A stretch of 64,000 nucleotides of DNA from Polymorphobacter_B sp038225475 (GCA_038225475.1 JBBRRA010000003.1:1-64000), one strand, 5' to 3'. Shown: positions 1 through 8,636, counted from the stretch's first letter. A program made the numbers and translations. The notes: a model not told the origin generated them from the sequence alone.

Positions 1-179
1 AAATAATAGGTTGGCGGGTGACTTGTTTCCAAAGTGCGGACCGCACGGTGCGTGTCGGCGATCGTCACGCCGCGATGCACGATCCGAAGATGGCTCGGGC
101 AGATTTCTGCGATCGGCGGCCGGGGAAAGCTCCAGACGCTTTCCTGTCCGGGCAAAACCGGATCCGGCTCGACGATCAT
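1..179 (-). CDS. DUF427 domain protein, partial (3' end outside window)
   Basis: The first bases read on the minus strand as an open frame starting with ATG at 179 and running off the left edge without a stop. The visible 59 residues begin MIVEPDPVLPGQESVWSF and include RPPIAEICPSHLRIV, GVTIADTHRAVRTLETSHPP and YY. This is the pattern of the DUF427 family (short alpha/beta proteins, function unsettled), where a WxFPRPP-like start, a 'tIADT.rA.rvLEtshPP.YY' stretch and a downstream DV motif are typical. The ATG overlaps the TGA of the upstream DUF393 gene by 4 nt (ATGA), so the two are probably translationally coupled. Function is not known. Confidence 0.8.
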   Translation of the reverse strand, partial: MIVEPDPVLPGQESVWSFPRPPIAEICPSHLRIVHRGVTIADTHRAVRTLETSHPPTYY

Positions 180-544
180 GGTTGAGCGCCGGATATTTCT
201 AGGCGACGTGCAAAAGCCTGCAACGCGGGTCGCGTGCGCAAAAAGCGACCGTATAGCCACTCAAGCCCCGCAAGGACGTAGCGGTTGCGCGCTGCGAGAC
301 CGAGCGGCCGAAGCAGCGGTATGGCGCGCCACATGGCGGCAAAGGCGGCGGCACCGTCGAGCAGCACGCCATTTTCGCGTGCGTGAAACCGCGCCAGCAG
401 CGCCGTACGGTCGAGCGGGCAAGCCCCATCGCCGCTGGCATCGACAAAGTCGATCCGGCCATCGCCGCCGAGCTTTTGCATGAGCGCGATTTCGCGTCGG
501 CACAGCGGGCAGGAGCCGTCAAACCAGACCGTCGTGATTGTCAT
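176..544 (-). CDS. DCC-family (DUF393) thiol-disulfide oxidoreductase-like protein
   Basis: The product is 122 aa and begins MTITTVWFDGSCPLCRREIA. The FDGxCPLC signature near residues 9-15 defines the DCC/DUF393 family, a thioredoxin-like fold named for its conserved Asp-Cys-Cys. The rest (LMQKLGGDGRIDFVDASGD, then an amphipathic region and a C-terminal RNRYVLAGLEWLYGRF) fits a full-length member. The family is annotated as a putative thiol-disulfide oxidoreductase, but a substrate is not established. It is followed by the DUF427 gene with an ATGA overlap, suggesting a two-gene transcript. Upstream, 288 nt with no gene separate it from the divergent transglutaminase-TPR gene and must hold both promoters; no promoter stands out there. 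Confidence 0.85.
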   Translation of the reverse strand: MTITTVWFDGSCPLCRREIALMQKLGGDGRIDFVDASGDGACPLDRTALLARFHARENGVLLDGAAAFAAMWRAIPLLRPLGLAARNRYVLAGLEWLYGRFLRTRPALQAFARRLEISGAQP

Positions 545-832
545 ACCGTTCGCATACGCCGACCAGCGCCGCCTGTCAGCGGCACGAGTGTCGCGCTTCC
601 GGTAGTGCGCGACGCACGATGGAGGGGAAGTGGGTCGCGCACACCTTAACGCGCTCGTATCTCACAGTCGTAGCCAACGACGACCGCATCCCGCCCGCTG
701 CTGAAGCATCGGATGATAAAGAAACGGTCGGCGCCTCGTTAAAAGTTCGCGCAGGTGACGGTCCGCACGGTAGTGCGTTGAAACCGCCTCGCAAACTGGT
801 ACATCTGGCGCAAGATTCCGGGGGTCGACTCA

Positions 833-3800
833 ATGAGGCGGATGGCGGCGATTGTCTGGGCGCTGGCATCGGCCAGCGCCGCCAACGCAAGCGACAGGCT
901 TGCGTTGGCGCCGCCAGCGTCCTGGGTGGTGCCCGTCGCGGTGCCCGACGCCAGCACCAAAGGCGACACCACCGCGGTTCAGCTGCTTTTGTCCGACCAA
1001 CAAGTCGATCTCCAGCCTGAGACCCAGACAAGCTATTCCGAAACAGCGTATCGCATTCAGACTCCGCAAGGTCTTCCAGCAGGCGCGGTAAGCTTCGCCT
1101 GGAATCCCGATCTGCAATCGGTCACCGTCCACAAACTCCTCGTTCGGCGGGGAGCGCGGGTTATCGACGTTCTCGCGAGCGGTCAGAAATTTACGATAGT
1201 GCGCCGCGAGAGCAATCTCGAGAATGCGGTGCTCGACGGTCAACTCACCGCAACGATTCAGCCCGAAGGTCTGCAAGTCGGCGACATCATCGATTTTTCG
1301 GTTTCGATTGCGAACCACGACCCGGCGCTGGGGCGACATGTCGAACAATTTGCTGCGGCGTGGAATGGCTTCCCCTTGGTGCGAGCCCATCTGCACGCCC
1401 AATGGCCGACTGCGGTGCCGGTGCGGCTGCGTGCGACCGGTGGACTCGTCTTACCTAAATTGCAGCACCGCGGAAGCCTCACGAGCTTCGATATCACGAT
1501 GGACGATGTCCAGCCGATCAATCCTCCAAAGGGGGCCCCGGCGCGTTTTGCGCGCGGGCGGATCATCGAAGCGAGCGATTTTCACAGCTGGAGCGAAGCC
1601 GCAGCTTTGATTTCGCCGCTTTTCGCAAAGGCCGCCGAACTTTCGGCAGACGATCCGCTGAATGCCGAAATTGAGCGGATCCGATCGGCGTCGGCCGACC
1701 CGGTAATGCGGGCGACCGCGGCGCTGGCCCTCGTCCAAGAACGTGTCCGCTACGTCGCGCTTTTGCTCAATAATGGCGGGCTGGTGCCAGCCCCCGCCGG
1801 AACAACCTGGTCGCGACGCTATGGCGACTGCAAGGGTAAGACCGCCTTGCTGCTGGCGCTGTTGCACCGGCTGAACATCGAGGCTGAGCCAGTCTTGGTC
1901 AGCGCGAGGGCGGGTGATGGGCTCGATGCGCGGCTGCCGATGATCGAAATCTTTGATCATGTCCTTGTCCGGGCGCACATCGCGGGACGCGCATATTGGC
2001 TCGATGGAACCCGTACCGGCGACCGACGGCTTGATAAAATTATGGTCCCCGATTTCACATGGGGCTTACCCCTAATCCCGGGAGCTCAGCTCGTCGGCAT
2101 GGTTCCACCACCGCTCGATGATCCCAGTCCTGACATCGCCATCAGCCTAGACGCCACTGCGGGCCTTGCCCTGCCCGCAAAAGCGCACGTCGACTATATC
2201 GTGCGCGGCGATCAAGCGACCGTGACCAACCTCGAACTTAGCAATCTGACGGGCGATACCCGGGAGCGCGCGATCAAGGCGTTCTGGAAAGATCAGTTCG
2301 ACTTCATCGAACCGACTGCAACCACAAGCGGTTACGATGCTGATGCCCATGTTCTGACCTTGACGATGACCGGCGACGCAAAGCTCGAATGGAAAGATGG
2401 CTATTACGACACGGACAACGTCGGCGTCGGCTTCAAGGCGGATTTTGCGCGTGACGCGGGGTTCGACCGCGATGCGCCTTATGCCGTTGGCTACCCGCGC
2501 TATTCGCGGACGCGCGAGACGATATCGCTTCCGGCCGGCAACCGCTTTTCAATCTATAAGGACTTGAAGGACGTCGATACGACAGTCGCAGGCGTCGTCT
2601 ATCGTCGGCACAACGAAATCGTGGGTAATCGTTTCTTCGTTGAAGCAACGCAACGCGCCCTCGTGCCCGAATTCTCGGCCGCAGAGGCTCCCGCCGCCCA
2701 GATCAAGTTGCGCGAACTCGCCAAGCAGGAACTCTATATCGCCAAGCCAGAGACCTATCATCCGACCGACCAGGAACTGACCGAGTCACTCAAGACTAAA
2801 CTGCAGTCTGTCGACGAGCTTATCGTGCGCGGCAACCAGCTACTCGACCGTGAACGTTTTACGGAAGCCCGGTCCGATTTTGATAAAGCACTGTCGTTGG
2901 CGCCCCAGAATGTCTTGGCCCTCGCTGACCGTGCCATTGTCAATGTGGACTTGAAAAACATCGATGCCGCGCAACGCGACATCGATGCGGCAAGCGCGAT
3001 CGATCCTCGTCATTTGGTCGTCTGGCGCGCACGTGGCATGCTCGCACATGCGAAGCATGATTATAAGGCCGAGATAGCGGCATTCACCAAAGCGCTCGAG
3101 ATCGATCCGCGCGATGAATTTTCGCTCCATAGTCGGGCACTTGCGTACCGCGGAGCGGATCAGAACGAGGCGGCGCTGGCGGATACTGCAGCAGTGCTGC
3201 TGTTAAATCCGACCGCCAGCAGGATGCAGTTGCTCCGTGCAACTATCTTACGTGGCAAGGGCGACAAAGATGGGGTTGCGACCGTCGCTGCGGCAGCAGT
3301 AGCGGCCAATCCCAACGATCGATACTCACTCGTGCTAGCTGCGAAACTTTATGCCGCGATCAACCGCCAATCCGAAGTGTCGGCGATGTTTGATCGCGCC
3401 TTGAAACTCGGCCCCGAGGCGTGGATATATATCAACCGAGCCGACGCTAGGCCGAAATCCGACTCGGTCGGGAAGCTTAGCGACCTCGACGCAGCACTCA
3501 AGCTCGACCCAAAGAACATCGACGCTCTCGAAGCGCGTTCGATGGTCCAATCGGATCAGGGCGACTTCGCCGGGGCTGCGGCGACTTTGACCACTATCAT
3601 GGTGGCAAAGCCGAGCGAGCCTTGGCCAAGGTTGCAACGTGGGATCGTCTACATCAAAGCCGGCCAGACGAACTTGGGAACCGAGGACCTTGCGGCAGCG
3701 CGGCGGCTTGCCAAAACGGCCGACGCGTTCAGCAATCTTTGCTCGCGGAAGGCGATTTCCGGTGTGGATCTTCTCGGCGCGCTTGCAGACTGCGATGCGG

Positions 3801-4099
3801 GCTTGGCGCTTGAGCCGGACTCGGTGCCGATACTGGATAGCCGGGGCTTTGTATTGTTTCGGTTAGGCCGGTTTGCCGAAGCCGCGGCAAGCTATGACCG
3901 GTCGCTACGGGCGCGGCCTGGCGGGGCACATTCGCTGTACGGGCGTGCCCTGGTCGCTGCCAAACAGGGTGATCAGGCAACTGCCGACCGTGATCGGGCA
4001 GAGGCCATCAAAGTGTCACCCGGCGTCGTCGAAGAGTTCGAGAGTTACGGCATTGCCTTTGCCGGCAAGCCAAGCGCCGGGCCGAAAAAGGCCGACTAG
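833..4099 (+). CDS. secreted DUF3857/transglutaminase-like protein with C-terminal TPR repeats
   Basis: This 1088-aa protein has a signal peptide (MRRMAAIVWALASASAANA). A DUF3857 beta-rich region covers about residues 45-230. A transglutaminase-like core follows: RYGDCKGKTALLLALL carries the catalytic Cys near residue 333, IFDHVLVRA the His near 374, and YWLDGTR the Asp near 390, so the Cys-His-Asp triad looks intact. After a second beta region come many TPR-like helices from about 660 to the end (for example NQLLDRERFTEARSDFDKAL). The family is found in the periplasm of Bacteroidetes and Sphingomonads, with undetermined substrates. ATG codons at 833 and 842 are both possible starts. It may act on peptides or polysaccharide-linked proteins, but this is not shown. 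A TPR/TonB remnant lies just downstream on the other strand. Confidence 0.85.
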   Translation: MRRMAAIVWALASASAANASDRLALAPPASWVVPVAVPDASTKGDTTAVQLLLSDQQVDLQPETQTSYSETAYRIQTPQGLPAGAVSFAWNPDLQSVTVHKLLVRRGARVIDVLASGQKFTIVRRESNLENAVLDGQLTATIQPEGLQVGDIIDFSVSIANHDPALGRHVEQFAAAWNGFPLVRAHLHAQWPTAVPVRLRATGGLVLPKLQHRGSLTSFDITMDDVQPINPPKGAPARFARGRIIEASDFHSWSEAAALISPLFAKAAELSADDPLNAEIERIRSASADPVMRATAALALVQERVRYVALLLNNGGLVPAPAGTTWSRRYGDCKGKTALLLALLHRLNIEAEPVLVSARAGDGLDARLPMIEIFDHVLVRAHIAGRAYWLDGTRTGDRRLDKIMVPDFTWGLPLIPGAQLVGMVPPPLDDPSPDIAISLDATAGLALPAKAHVDYIVRGDQATVTNLELSNLTGDTRERAIKAFWKDQFDFIEPTATTSGYDADAHVLTLTMTGDAKLEWKDGYYDTDNVGVGFKADFARDAGFDRDAPYAVGYPRYSRTRETISLPAGNRFSIYKDLKDVDTTVAGVVYRRHNEIVGNRFFVEATQRALVPEFSAAEAPAAQIKLRELAKQELYIAKPETYHPTDQELTESLKTKLQSVDELIVRGNQLLDRERFTEARSDFDKALSLAPQNVLALADRAIVNVDLKNIDAAQRDIDAASAIDPRHLVVWRARGMLAHAKHDYKAEIAAFTKALEIDPRDEFSLHSRALAYRGADQNEAALADTAAVLLLNPTASRMQLLRATILRGKGDKDGVATVAAAAVAANPNDRYSLVLAAKLYAAINRQSEVSAMFDRALKLGPEAWIYINRADARPKSDSVGKLSDLDAALKLDPKNIDALEARSMVQSDQGDFAGAAATLTTIMVAKPSEPWPRLQRGIVYIKAGQTNLGTEDLAAARRLAKTADAFSNLCSRKAISGVDLLGALADCDAGLALEPDSVPILDSRGFVLFRLGRFAEAAASYDRSLRARPGGAHSLYGRALVAAKQGDQATADRDRAEAIKVSPGVVEEFESYGIAFAGKPSAGPKKAD

Positions 4100-4148
4100 C
4101 GCCCATGTAAAGCGAGCCGAGCCTTCTTACCGACGATCGACACGGTAG

Positions 4149-4708
4149 CTATCTCGTGCGCTCGAAAATTTTGACGGTCGGCTTGGCGAATACAAAGGGT
4201 GGGTAGGCGATCGTCGCTCTGACGTTCGTGGTCGAACCATCGGCCTTGATGTCGAACTCGGTATTGGACCAGCCGGATATGCCCCACTCGATTGTCTCGG
4301 GCGGGAAGTCGGCGACGCGGGCTGCTCGGTGCGTCACTGCGGGCGCTGCGTCGGCGCGCTGTCCCCGGCGAGCAGCGTCGCAATCGCCACATCGGACCGA
4401 GTAGCAAGATCACTATCGGACACCCGTGTGGTCAGGCCTCCAAGCAGATCGATGGCTTTTTCGAGGTCCAGTGTCGCTTCTTTGAAATTGCCAAGGTTGA
4501 GCACGGCGCGGCCTCGAAGCGTGTAAAGCTGGCCACTATAACGCTTGTCTTTGCCCTTGTCGGAAACGCTTAGCGCAATCGCTTGGTTGGCAAAGCTCAG
4601 GGCTCGCGCTGGATCGAGATAGGTATTGATGCGCGCTTGGCCGATGACAGCGCTGATTTTGCATCGGTGTCCGGCGCGGCTCGTTGTGCAACGCTCGCGG
4701 CGTGAGAT
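4149..4708 (-). pseudogene. remnant of a TPR-containing TonB-type energy transducer
   Basis: No intact gene lies between 4100 and 4728. On the minus strand a start-less open frame (4708 to 4334, preceded by TAG) reads AVIGQARINTYLDPARALSF and then TPR-like helices (LYTLRGRAVLNLGNFKEATL). It ends in TGA at 4336-4334. A GTG overlapping that stop opens the next frame (4337 to 4149), which reads WSNTEFDIKADGSTTNVRAT followed by YPPFVFAKPTVKIFERTR. That resembles a TonB C-terminal domain (vEFdIdadGsv.nvrv). Sphingomonads have TonB-like proteins with N-terminal TPRs and a C-terminal TonB domain, so the likeliest reading is an N-terminally truncated, frameshifted copy. Two coupled small genes (GTGA overlap) are the alternative. 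Confidence 0.55.
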
Positions 4709-4728
4709 CTAGGTCATTGAGCGGCCGG

Positions 4729-4805
4729 TGGTGCGCCCGAAGGGAATCGAACCCCCGACCTGCGGTTTAGGAAACCGTCGCTCTATCCGGCTGAGCTACG
4801 GGCGC
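4729..4805 (-). tRNA. tRNA-Arg (anticodon CCT)
   Basis: The reverse complement folds as a cloverleaf. The acceptor GCGCCCG pairs with CGGGCGC, the D arm is GCTC...GAGC, the anticodon loop TTCCTAA gives anticodon CCT, and the T arm GGGGG-TTCGATT-CCC(T)C is present. The discriminator is A, and the 3' CCA is encoded (4731-4729). It reads the rare AGG arginine codon. Confidence 0.95.
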
Positions 4806-4857
4806 ACGCCCAGCATGCGTTTGCGAATCGGGGCGCGAAACTCAAGCGAAATCGCAT

Positions 4858-5277
4858 TCAGGCATCGCTGCTGCGGCGCGAGCGGAACGGCAACGGGGCA
4901 ACCGCGATGCCGTCGGCGATCAGCAGCGCGGCGTCGCGGAGTGTCGCCTCGCCGAAAATCGCGCGCGGTATGCTGTCGCCGTCATGGATGGCGCGCGCTT
5001 CGACGGCAAAGCGCTGGCCGACATAGTCGCTGCTCGCCTCGATCTCGGCCTGCAATTCGGCAAGCGCGCTCAGCATCGCCTTGTCTTCGGCGGGCGACCG
5101 ACGTTGATTGCCCTTGGCCGGAACCGCTGGTGCCATCGCGGCCTTGGTCACCGTGCCGTCGCCGCAGACCGGACAGCTGATCAACCCGCGGGCATGTTGA
5201 GCGTCAAAGTCGGCGGTCGAACCGAACCATGCCTCGAAGACATGCCGCGCGCCGCAGCGGAGGTCGAAGACGATCAT
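4858..5277 (-). CDS. DUF1178 family protein
   Basis: The 139-aa product starts MIVFDLRCGARHVFEAWFGS, with SCPVCGDGTVTKAAMAP about residues 34-50. This is the usual DUF1178 layout: a short zinc-ribbon-like N-terminus with paired Cys (here C8 and the CPVC pair), an Ala/Pro linker, and a C-terminal helical region containing YVGQRFAVEARAIHDGD. The function of the family is unknown. It is the last gene of the comF-grxC-nitrilase-DUF1178 run, and its ATG overlaps the nitrilase stop by 4 nt. The start at 5277 was chosen because family members begin MIxFxLxC and because of this overlap; a longer upstream frame lies inside the nitrilase gene. Confidence 0.88.
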   Translation of the reverse strand: MIVFDLRCGARHVFEAWFGSTADFDAQHARGLISCPVCGDGTVTKAAMAPAVPAKGNQRRSPAEDKAMLSALAELQAEIEASSDYVGQRFAVEARAIHDGDSIPRAIFGEATLRDAALLIADGIAVAPLPFRSRRSSDA

Positions 5278-6107
5278 GCCTGCGTCAGCGTGAACGGCCG
5301 GGCGTTCGCCAGCGCCGGGATCCGCGCGCGCGTTGCCGCGACCATGTCGAGGTCGATCGTGCACAGCGCCGCGCCCGGTTGATCGTCCATGTCGAGCAGC
5401 ACGCTGCCCCACGGATCAACGACAAGGCTATGGCCAAAGGTAGCGCGACCGTCGGCGTGCTCGCCGGTTTGGGCGGCGGCGATGACGAAGCAGCCGGTCT
5501 CAATCGCGCGGGCGCGCAGCAGCGTATGCCAGTGCGCGGTGCCAGTCGGGCGGGTGAACGCCGCCGGCACGGCAAGCATCGCCGCGCCGCCTTGCGCCAA
5601 CGCGGTATACAGCGCCGGGAAGCGCATATCGTAGCATATCGTGAGCCCAAGCTGGCCCCACGGCGTTGCCGCCACCACCGCCCGAGTGCCGGGTGCATAG
5701 CTGGCGGACTCGCGGTAACGGTCGCCGTTGGGCAGGTCGACGTCGAACAAATGCAGCTTGTCATAGCGGGCACGAACGGTGCCGGTGGCGTCGATCAGGA
5801 AGCTGCGGTTGACCAGCCGCGCCGCGTCGGAGGCCGGTCTGAGCGCGAGCGAGCCGAGCTGGACCCAGATGCGATGTTCGGCGCAGGCAGCGCGCACGGC
5901 GGCGAGCACGGCGTCGGCGGCCTCTGTGGTCACTACGCCCGCCGCCCGGGCGCGGTCACGGTCGAGCAGGCCGCTCATCTCGGGGGTGAAGACCAGCCCG
6001 GCACCCTGCTGCGCCAGCGCGGCGATACCGGCCACCAGCGTGCGGGCATTGGCGTCGGGGTCGATCCCCGTCGTCGTTTGCAACAGGCCGATGGTGAGGC
6101 TGGTCAC
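5274..6107 (-). CDS. carbon-nitrogen hydrolase (nitrilase superfamily, Nit1/omega-amidase-like)
   Basis: The 277-aa nitrilase-fold hydrolase has the complete Glu-Lys-Cys triad: E43 in FTPEMS, K117 in RYDKLHLFD and C158 in LTICYDMRFP. The KLHLFDVDLPNG and CYDMRFPALY sequences are typical of the Nit branch, whose members hydrolyse deaminated glutathione or act as omega-amidase. That specificity is inferred from the family. It is probably cytoplasmic and full length. It starts with GTG (6107-6105), overlapping the grxC stop as GTGA, and its own stop overlaps the DUF1178 start, so the genes are tightly coupled. The glutaredoxin neighbour fits a glutathione-repair role. Confidence 0.9.
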   Translation of the reverse strand: MTSLTIGLLQTTTGIDPDANARTLVAGIAALAQQGAGLVFTPEMSGLLDRDRARAAGVVTTEAADAVLAAVRAACAEHRIWVQLGSLALRPASDAARLVNRSFLIDATGTVRARYDKLHLFDVDLPNGDRYRESASYAPGTRAVVAATPWGQLGLTICYDMRFPALYTALAQGGAAMLAVPAAFTRPTGTAHWHTLLRARAIETGCFVIAAAQTGEHADGRATFGHSLVVDPWGSVLLDMDDQPGAALCTIDLDMVAATRARIPALANARPFTLTQA

Positions 6108-6361
6108 GCGGCGAGCAGCGGGTCCAGTCCGCCGGCGCGGTTGAGCGCCGCAAGGTCGTCGCTGCCGCCGATCGCGCGGCCGTCGATGAAGATTTGCGGC
6201 ACCGTCGTGCGGCCGCCCGACCGTTCGATCATCTCGGCGCGCTTGGGGCCGCCCATCGTGATGTCATGCTCCTCGGGGGTAACGCCCTTCGATTTCAGCA
6301 GCGCCATCGCCCGCGAGCAATAGGGACAAAGAAACTTGGTATAGACTTCGACGCGCGCCAC
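6104..6361 (-). CDS. grxC: glutaredoxin 3
   Basis: This is an 85-aa dithiol glutaredoxin, MARVEVYTKFLCPYCSRAMA. The redox site CPYC is at residues 12-15. The cis-Pro in TTVPQIFIDG and the GG(S)DDLAALNRAG glutathione-binding stretch complete the fold. It reduces disulfides and mixed disulfides using glutathione. The start is GTG at 6361, with GGAGA about 8 nt upstream. It sits 36 nt after comF and overlaps the nitrilase start (GTGA), the second gene of a comF-led operon. Confidence 0.95.
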   Translation of the reverse strand: MARVEVYTKFLCPYCSRAMALLKSKGVTPEEHDITMGGPKRAEMIERSGGRTTVPQIFIDGRAIGGSDDLAALNRAGGLDPLLAA

Positions 6362-6397
6362 CGGGCTGATCTCCTGCGTTACCTGGGCAATATGTCG

Positions 6398-7225
6398 CTA
6401 ACTCCCCTCGCGCACAACCCGCGCCCAGGTGAGCACATCGACGCGCGTCGCCCCCGCCTTGCGCAGCGCGCGCGTGCAGGCCTCGACCGTGGCCCCGGTG
6501 GTGAGCACGTCGTCGACCAGGATGACCGTGCGCCCGGCGATCGCGGCCGGACGTGCGACCGCAAACGCGCCGCGCACATTGGTGGCGCGCTGCGTGCGGG
6601 TCATGCCCTTGCTCATCGCGGTCGCCCGCGTCCGGACCAGCGCGTCGACGGCGACGGGGACTGCTCCCAGCTTGCCGACCGCGCGCGCCAGCAGGGCCGC
6701 CTGGTTATAGCCGCGCCGCCACAGTCGCCAGCGGTGCAGCGGCACCGGCACCAGCACGGCATCCGGCGTCAGCAGCGTGCGAGCGGCGCGCACCATCTGC
6801 GGGGCCATCAGCCGCACCAGATGGTCGCGGTCGCTATGCTTGAACCCCAGCAGCACCCGGCGCGCGCTGCCGTGATAGACCAGCGCGGCGCGGGCGGAGG
6901 CATAGCGCGGCGCGCGGAGCAGGCACGCGCCGCAGGTCGTGCCGGGGCCGTGATCGACTTCGAACGGCGTCCCGCAGCGCGCGCACATCGGGGCCGTGAT
7001 AAAGCGCAGCTCGGTCCAGCAGCTGCCGCAGAAACTGCCATCCTCGCCAACGATCGTCCGGCACGCCGGGCATCGCGGCGGCAGCAGCACGTCGAAGAAA
7101 AACTCGATGCCGCGCCGCGCCTGCGCCAGCCCGACCTGCGCGCTGGTCCGAATCGATGCTGCGCGCCCTGCCACCGTGTTGAAATCCGCTTTCGAGCTAT
7201 GCAAAGTTGATGAAGTTGACGACAC
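6398..7225 (-). CDS. ComF family protein (phosphoribosyltransferase-like)
   Basis: The 275-aa ComF protein has an N-terminal double zinc ribbon with four CxxC pairs (CPAC, CGSC, CARC, CGAC, residues about 52-100). A type I phosphoribosyltransferase domain follows, with a PRPP-loop sequence VILVDDVLTTGATVEACTRA near residues 230-250. In naturally competent bacteria ComF helps handle incoming single-stranded DNA; the role in alphaproteobacteria is less clear. The GTG at 7225 gives about 30 extra N-terminal residues, and a GTG nearer VAGRAASIRT is possible. It heads the operon with grxC, nitrilase and DUF1178, and is divergent from the methyltransferase gene across 135 nt. Confidence 0.9.
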   Translation of the reverse strand: MSSTSSTLHSSKADFNTVAGRAASIRTSAQVGLAQARRGIEFFFDVLLPPRCPACRTIVGEDGSFCGSCWTELRFITAPMCARCGTPFEVDHGPGTTCGACLLRAPRYASARAALVYHGSARRVLLGFKHSDRDHLVRLMAPQMVRAARTLLTPDAVLVPVPLHRWRLWRRGYNQAALLARAVGKLGAVPVAVDALVRTRATAMSKGMTRTQRATNVRGAFAVARPAAIAGRTVILVDDVLTTGATVEACTRALRKAGATRVDVLTWARVVREGS

Positions 7226-7360
7226 GTCCCCCCGCGCACTCTAGCCGTTGCGGCCAAAAGCTGCCACCCGCGACTGCAGGCAGATGCGGTGTGGGATATG
7301 GTTCATGCGCATAGCCTTTCGCGATCGTGCAATCGAATTGAGTAACCCAAATGGTGTATT

Positions 7361-8197
7361 TTGTCAAGAACTGAGGTGAGTGCCGCCGAACCGTTCGACC
7401 GCGTCGCGCGCCGCCTTCGCCGCGCGCGCGCCGCGCCGGGGTTTGCGGCGCATGCTTTCCTGAAGCGCGCGGTTGCCGCCGACATTGCCGACCGCGTCGC
7501 AGCGTTCGGACGGGGGTTCGCATCCGGGCTCGACCTTGGCTGCCACGATGCACGCGTCGATACCGGTGCCGACTGGACCGTCGCGCTCGATCCGGCGCTG
7601 GCGTTCGCGCGCGCGGCAGGCCTGCCGGCGGTGGTTGCCGATGAAGACCGGCTGCCGTTCCGCGACGGCAGCTTCGACATCATCGTCTCGGCGCTGGCGC
7701 TGCACGGCGTCAACGATCTGCCCGGCGCGCTGATCCAGGCGCGGCGCGCGCTGCGGCCGGGGGGCGTGTTTATCGCGGCATTGTTCGGCGCCGCCAGCCT
7801 GAGCGAAGCGCGCGCCGATCTGCTCGCCGCCGAACTCGACGCGACCGGCCGAGCGGCGGCGCGGGTGTCGCCGATGGTCGATGTTCAGGCGGCCGCCGGG
7901 CTGCTGCAACGCGCCGGGTTTGCGATGCCGGTCGCCGATGTCGCGACGCTGACCGTGCACTACCGCGACGGACGGCGCGCGCTCGCCGACCTGCATGCGA
8001 TGGCGGAGGGCAATATTCTGGCAACGCGCGAGCCGCTGCGCCGCGCTGTGCTTGCCGACGCCGTCCGGCGCTTCGAGGCGCGCGCCGGTGCCGACGGGCG
8101 GATCGCAGTGGCGATCGATATCGTCACGCTGACCGGATTTATACCGTCGGTGCTCCCCGACGCGGCGCTCGGCGAGGCGATGCGCGCGCGGGTTTAG
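7361..8197 (+). CDS. class I SAM-dependent methyltransferase (BioC/NDUFAF5-like)
   Basis: The product is about 278 aa. It begins near AAEPFDRVARRLRRARA and carries a degenerate motif I (GLDLGCHDARV), an acidic loop (ALDPAL), VVADEDRLPFRDGSFDIIVS for motifs II-III, and LRPGGVFIAALFG. The layout and the comF-divergent position match alphaproteobacterial homologues of the mitochondrial complex I factor NDUFAF5 and of BioC. The substrate is not shown. The start is uncertain: TTG at 7361 gives the longest frame, while GTG at 7376 (MSAAEPFDR) is equally plausible, and neither has a strong ribosome site. Codon use matches the neighbours. Confidence 0.85.
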   Translation: MSRTEVSAAEPFDRVARRLRRARAAPGFAAHAFLKRAVAADIADRVAAFGRGFASGLDLGCHDARVDTGADWTVALDPALAFARAAGLPAVVADEDRLPFRDGSFDIIVSALALHGVNDLPGALIQARRALRPGGVFIAALFGAASLSEARADLLAAELDATGRAAARVSPMVDVQAAAGLLQRAGFAMPVADVATLTVHYRDGRRALADLHAMAEGNILATREPLRRAVLADAVRRFEARAGADGRIAVAIDIVTLTGFIPSVLPDAALGEAMRARV

Positions 8198-8303
8198 CGT
8201 TCGACGGCGCGTATGGTCAGCAGTGTATGGCCATTGTCGATGGCGGAACACGCCGCTGATGCCCAGCGTTAGGGCCGCGGGAAACGAGAGAGGGTTACAT
8301 GTG

Positions 8304-8561
8304 ATGAACAGGATTATTACTCTTGCTGCCATCGCCGGGATCGCGCTCGGCACTGCAACGATCGCCGAAGCGCGCGACGGCTGCGGCGGCGGTTTCCACC
8401 GCGGGCCCTATGGCCATTGCCGCCCGAACGACGGGCGCGGGCCGGTGGTCGTTGTACCGCGCATCGTTGTCGGCGGCTTTTATCCCGGGCGCGGCTATTG
8501 GGACGGCCACCGGTATTGGGCCAACCGCTACCGCCATCATGACGGCTGGCGCTATCGCTAA
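8304..8561 (+). CDS. small secreted GCG_CRPN-like protein
   Basis: The 85-aa protein has a signal peptide MNRIITLAAIAGIALGTATI followed by AEA. The mature part opens DGCGGGFHRGPYGHCRPN, matching the GCG_CRPN prefix described for small exported proteobacterial proteins. It ends in a Gly/Tyr/Arg/His-rich tail (GRGYWDGHRYW, RYRHHDGWRYR). ATG 8304 was chosen because AGAGAGGG lies about 10 nt upstream and the signal peptide starts there. Function is unknown; a cell-envelope or surface-exposed role fits the composition. It is a single-gene unit closed by a strong terminator at 8591-8622. Confidence 0.8.
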   Translation: MNRIITLAAIAGIALGTATIAEARDGCGGGFHRGPYGHCRPNDGRGPVVVVPRIVVGGFYPGRGYWDGHRYWANRYRHHDGWRYR

Positions 8562-8590
8562 ATCCGGCTTCCACCCGGTCTGCTGAGCAA

Positions 8591-8622
8591 GCCCCCTCCA
8601 TTTGTGGAGGGGGCTTTGTTTT
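8591..8622 (+). terminator. Rho-independent terminator after the GCG_CRPN-like gene
   Basis: A perfect 10-bp stem, GCCCCCTCCA (8591-8600) and TGGAGGGGGC (8605-8614), has a 4-nt loop and is followed by TTTGTTTT. The T tract lies on the plus side only, so it serves the upstream plus-strand gene; purH ends just beyond it from the other direction. Confidence 0.92.
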
Positions 8623-8636
8623 ATCTGCGGTGCGGC

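Noticed and set aside
34..46. GTGCGG-A-CCGCAC palindrome at the left edge
   Set aside because: It lies inside the DUF427 coding frame and is short; no sign that it is an operator.
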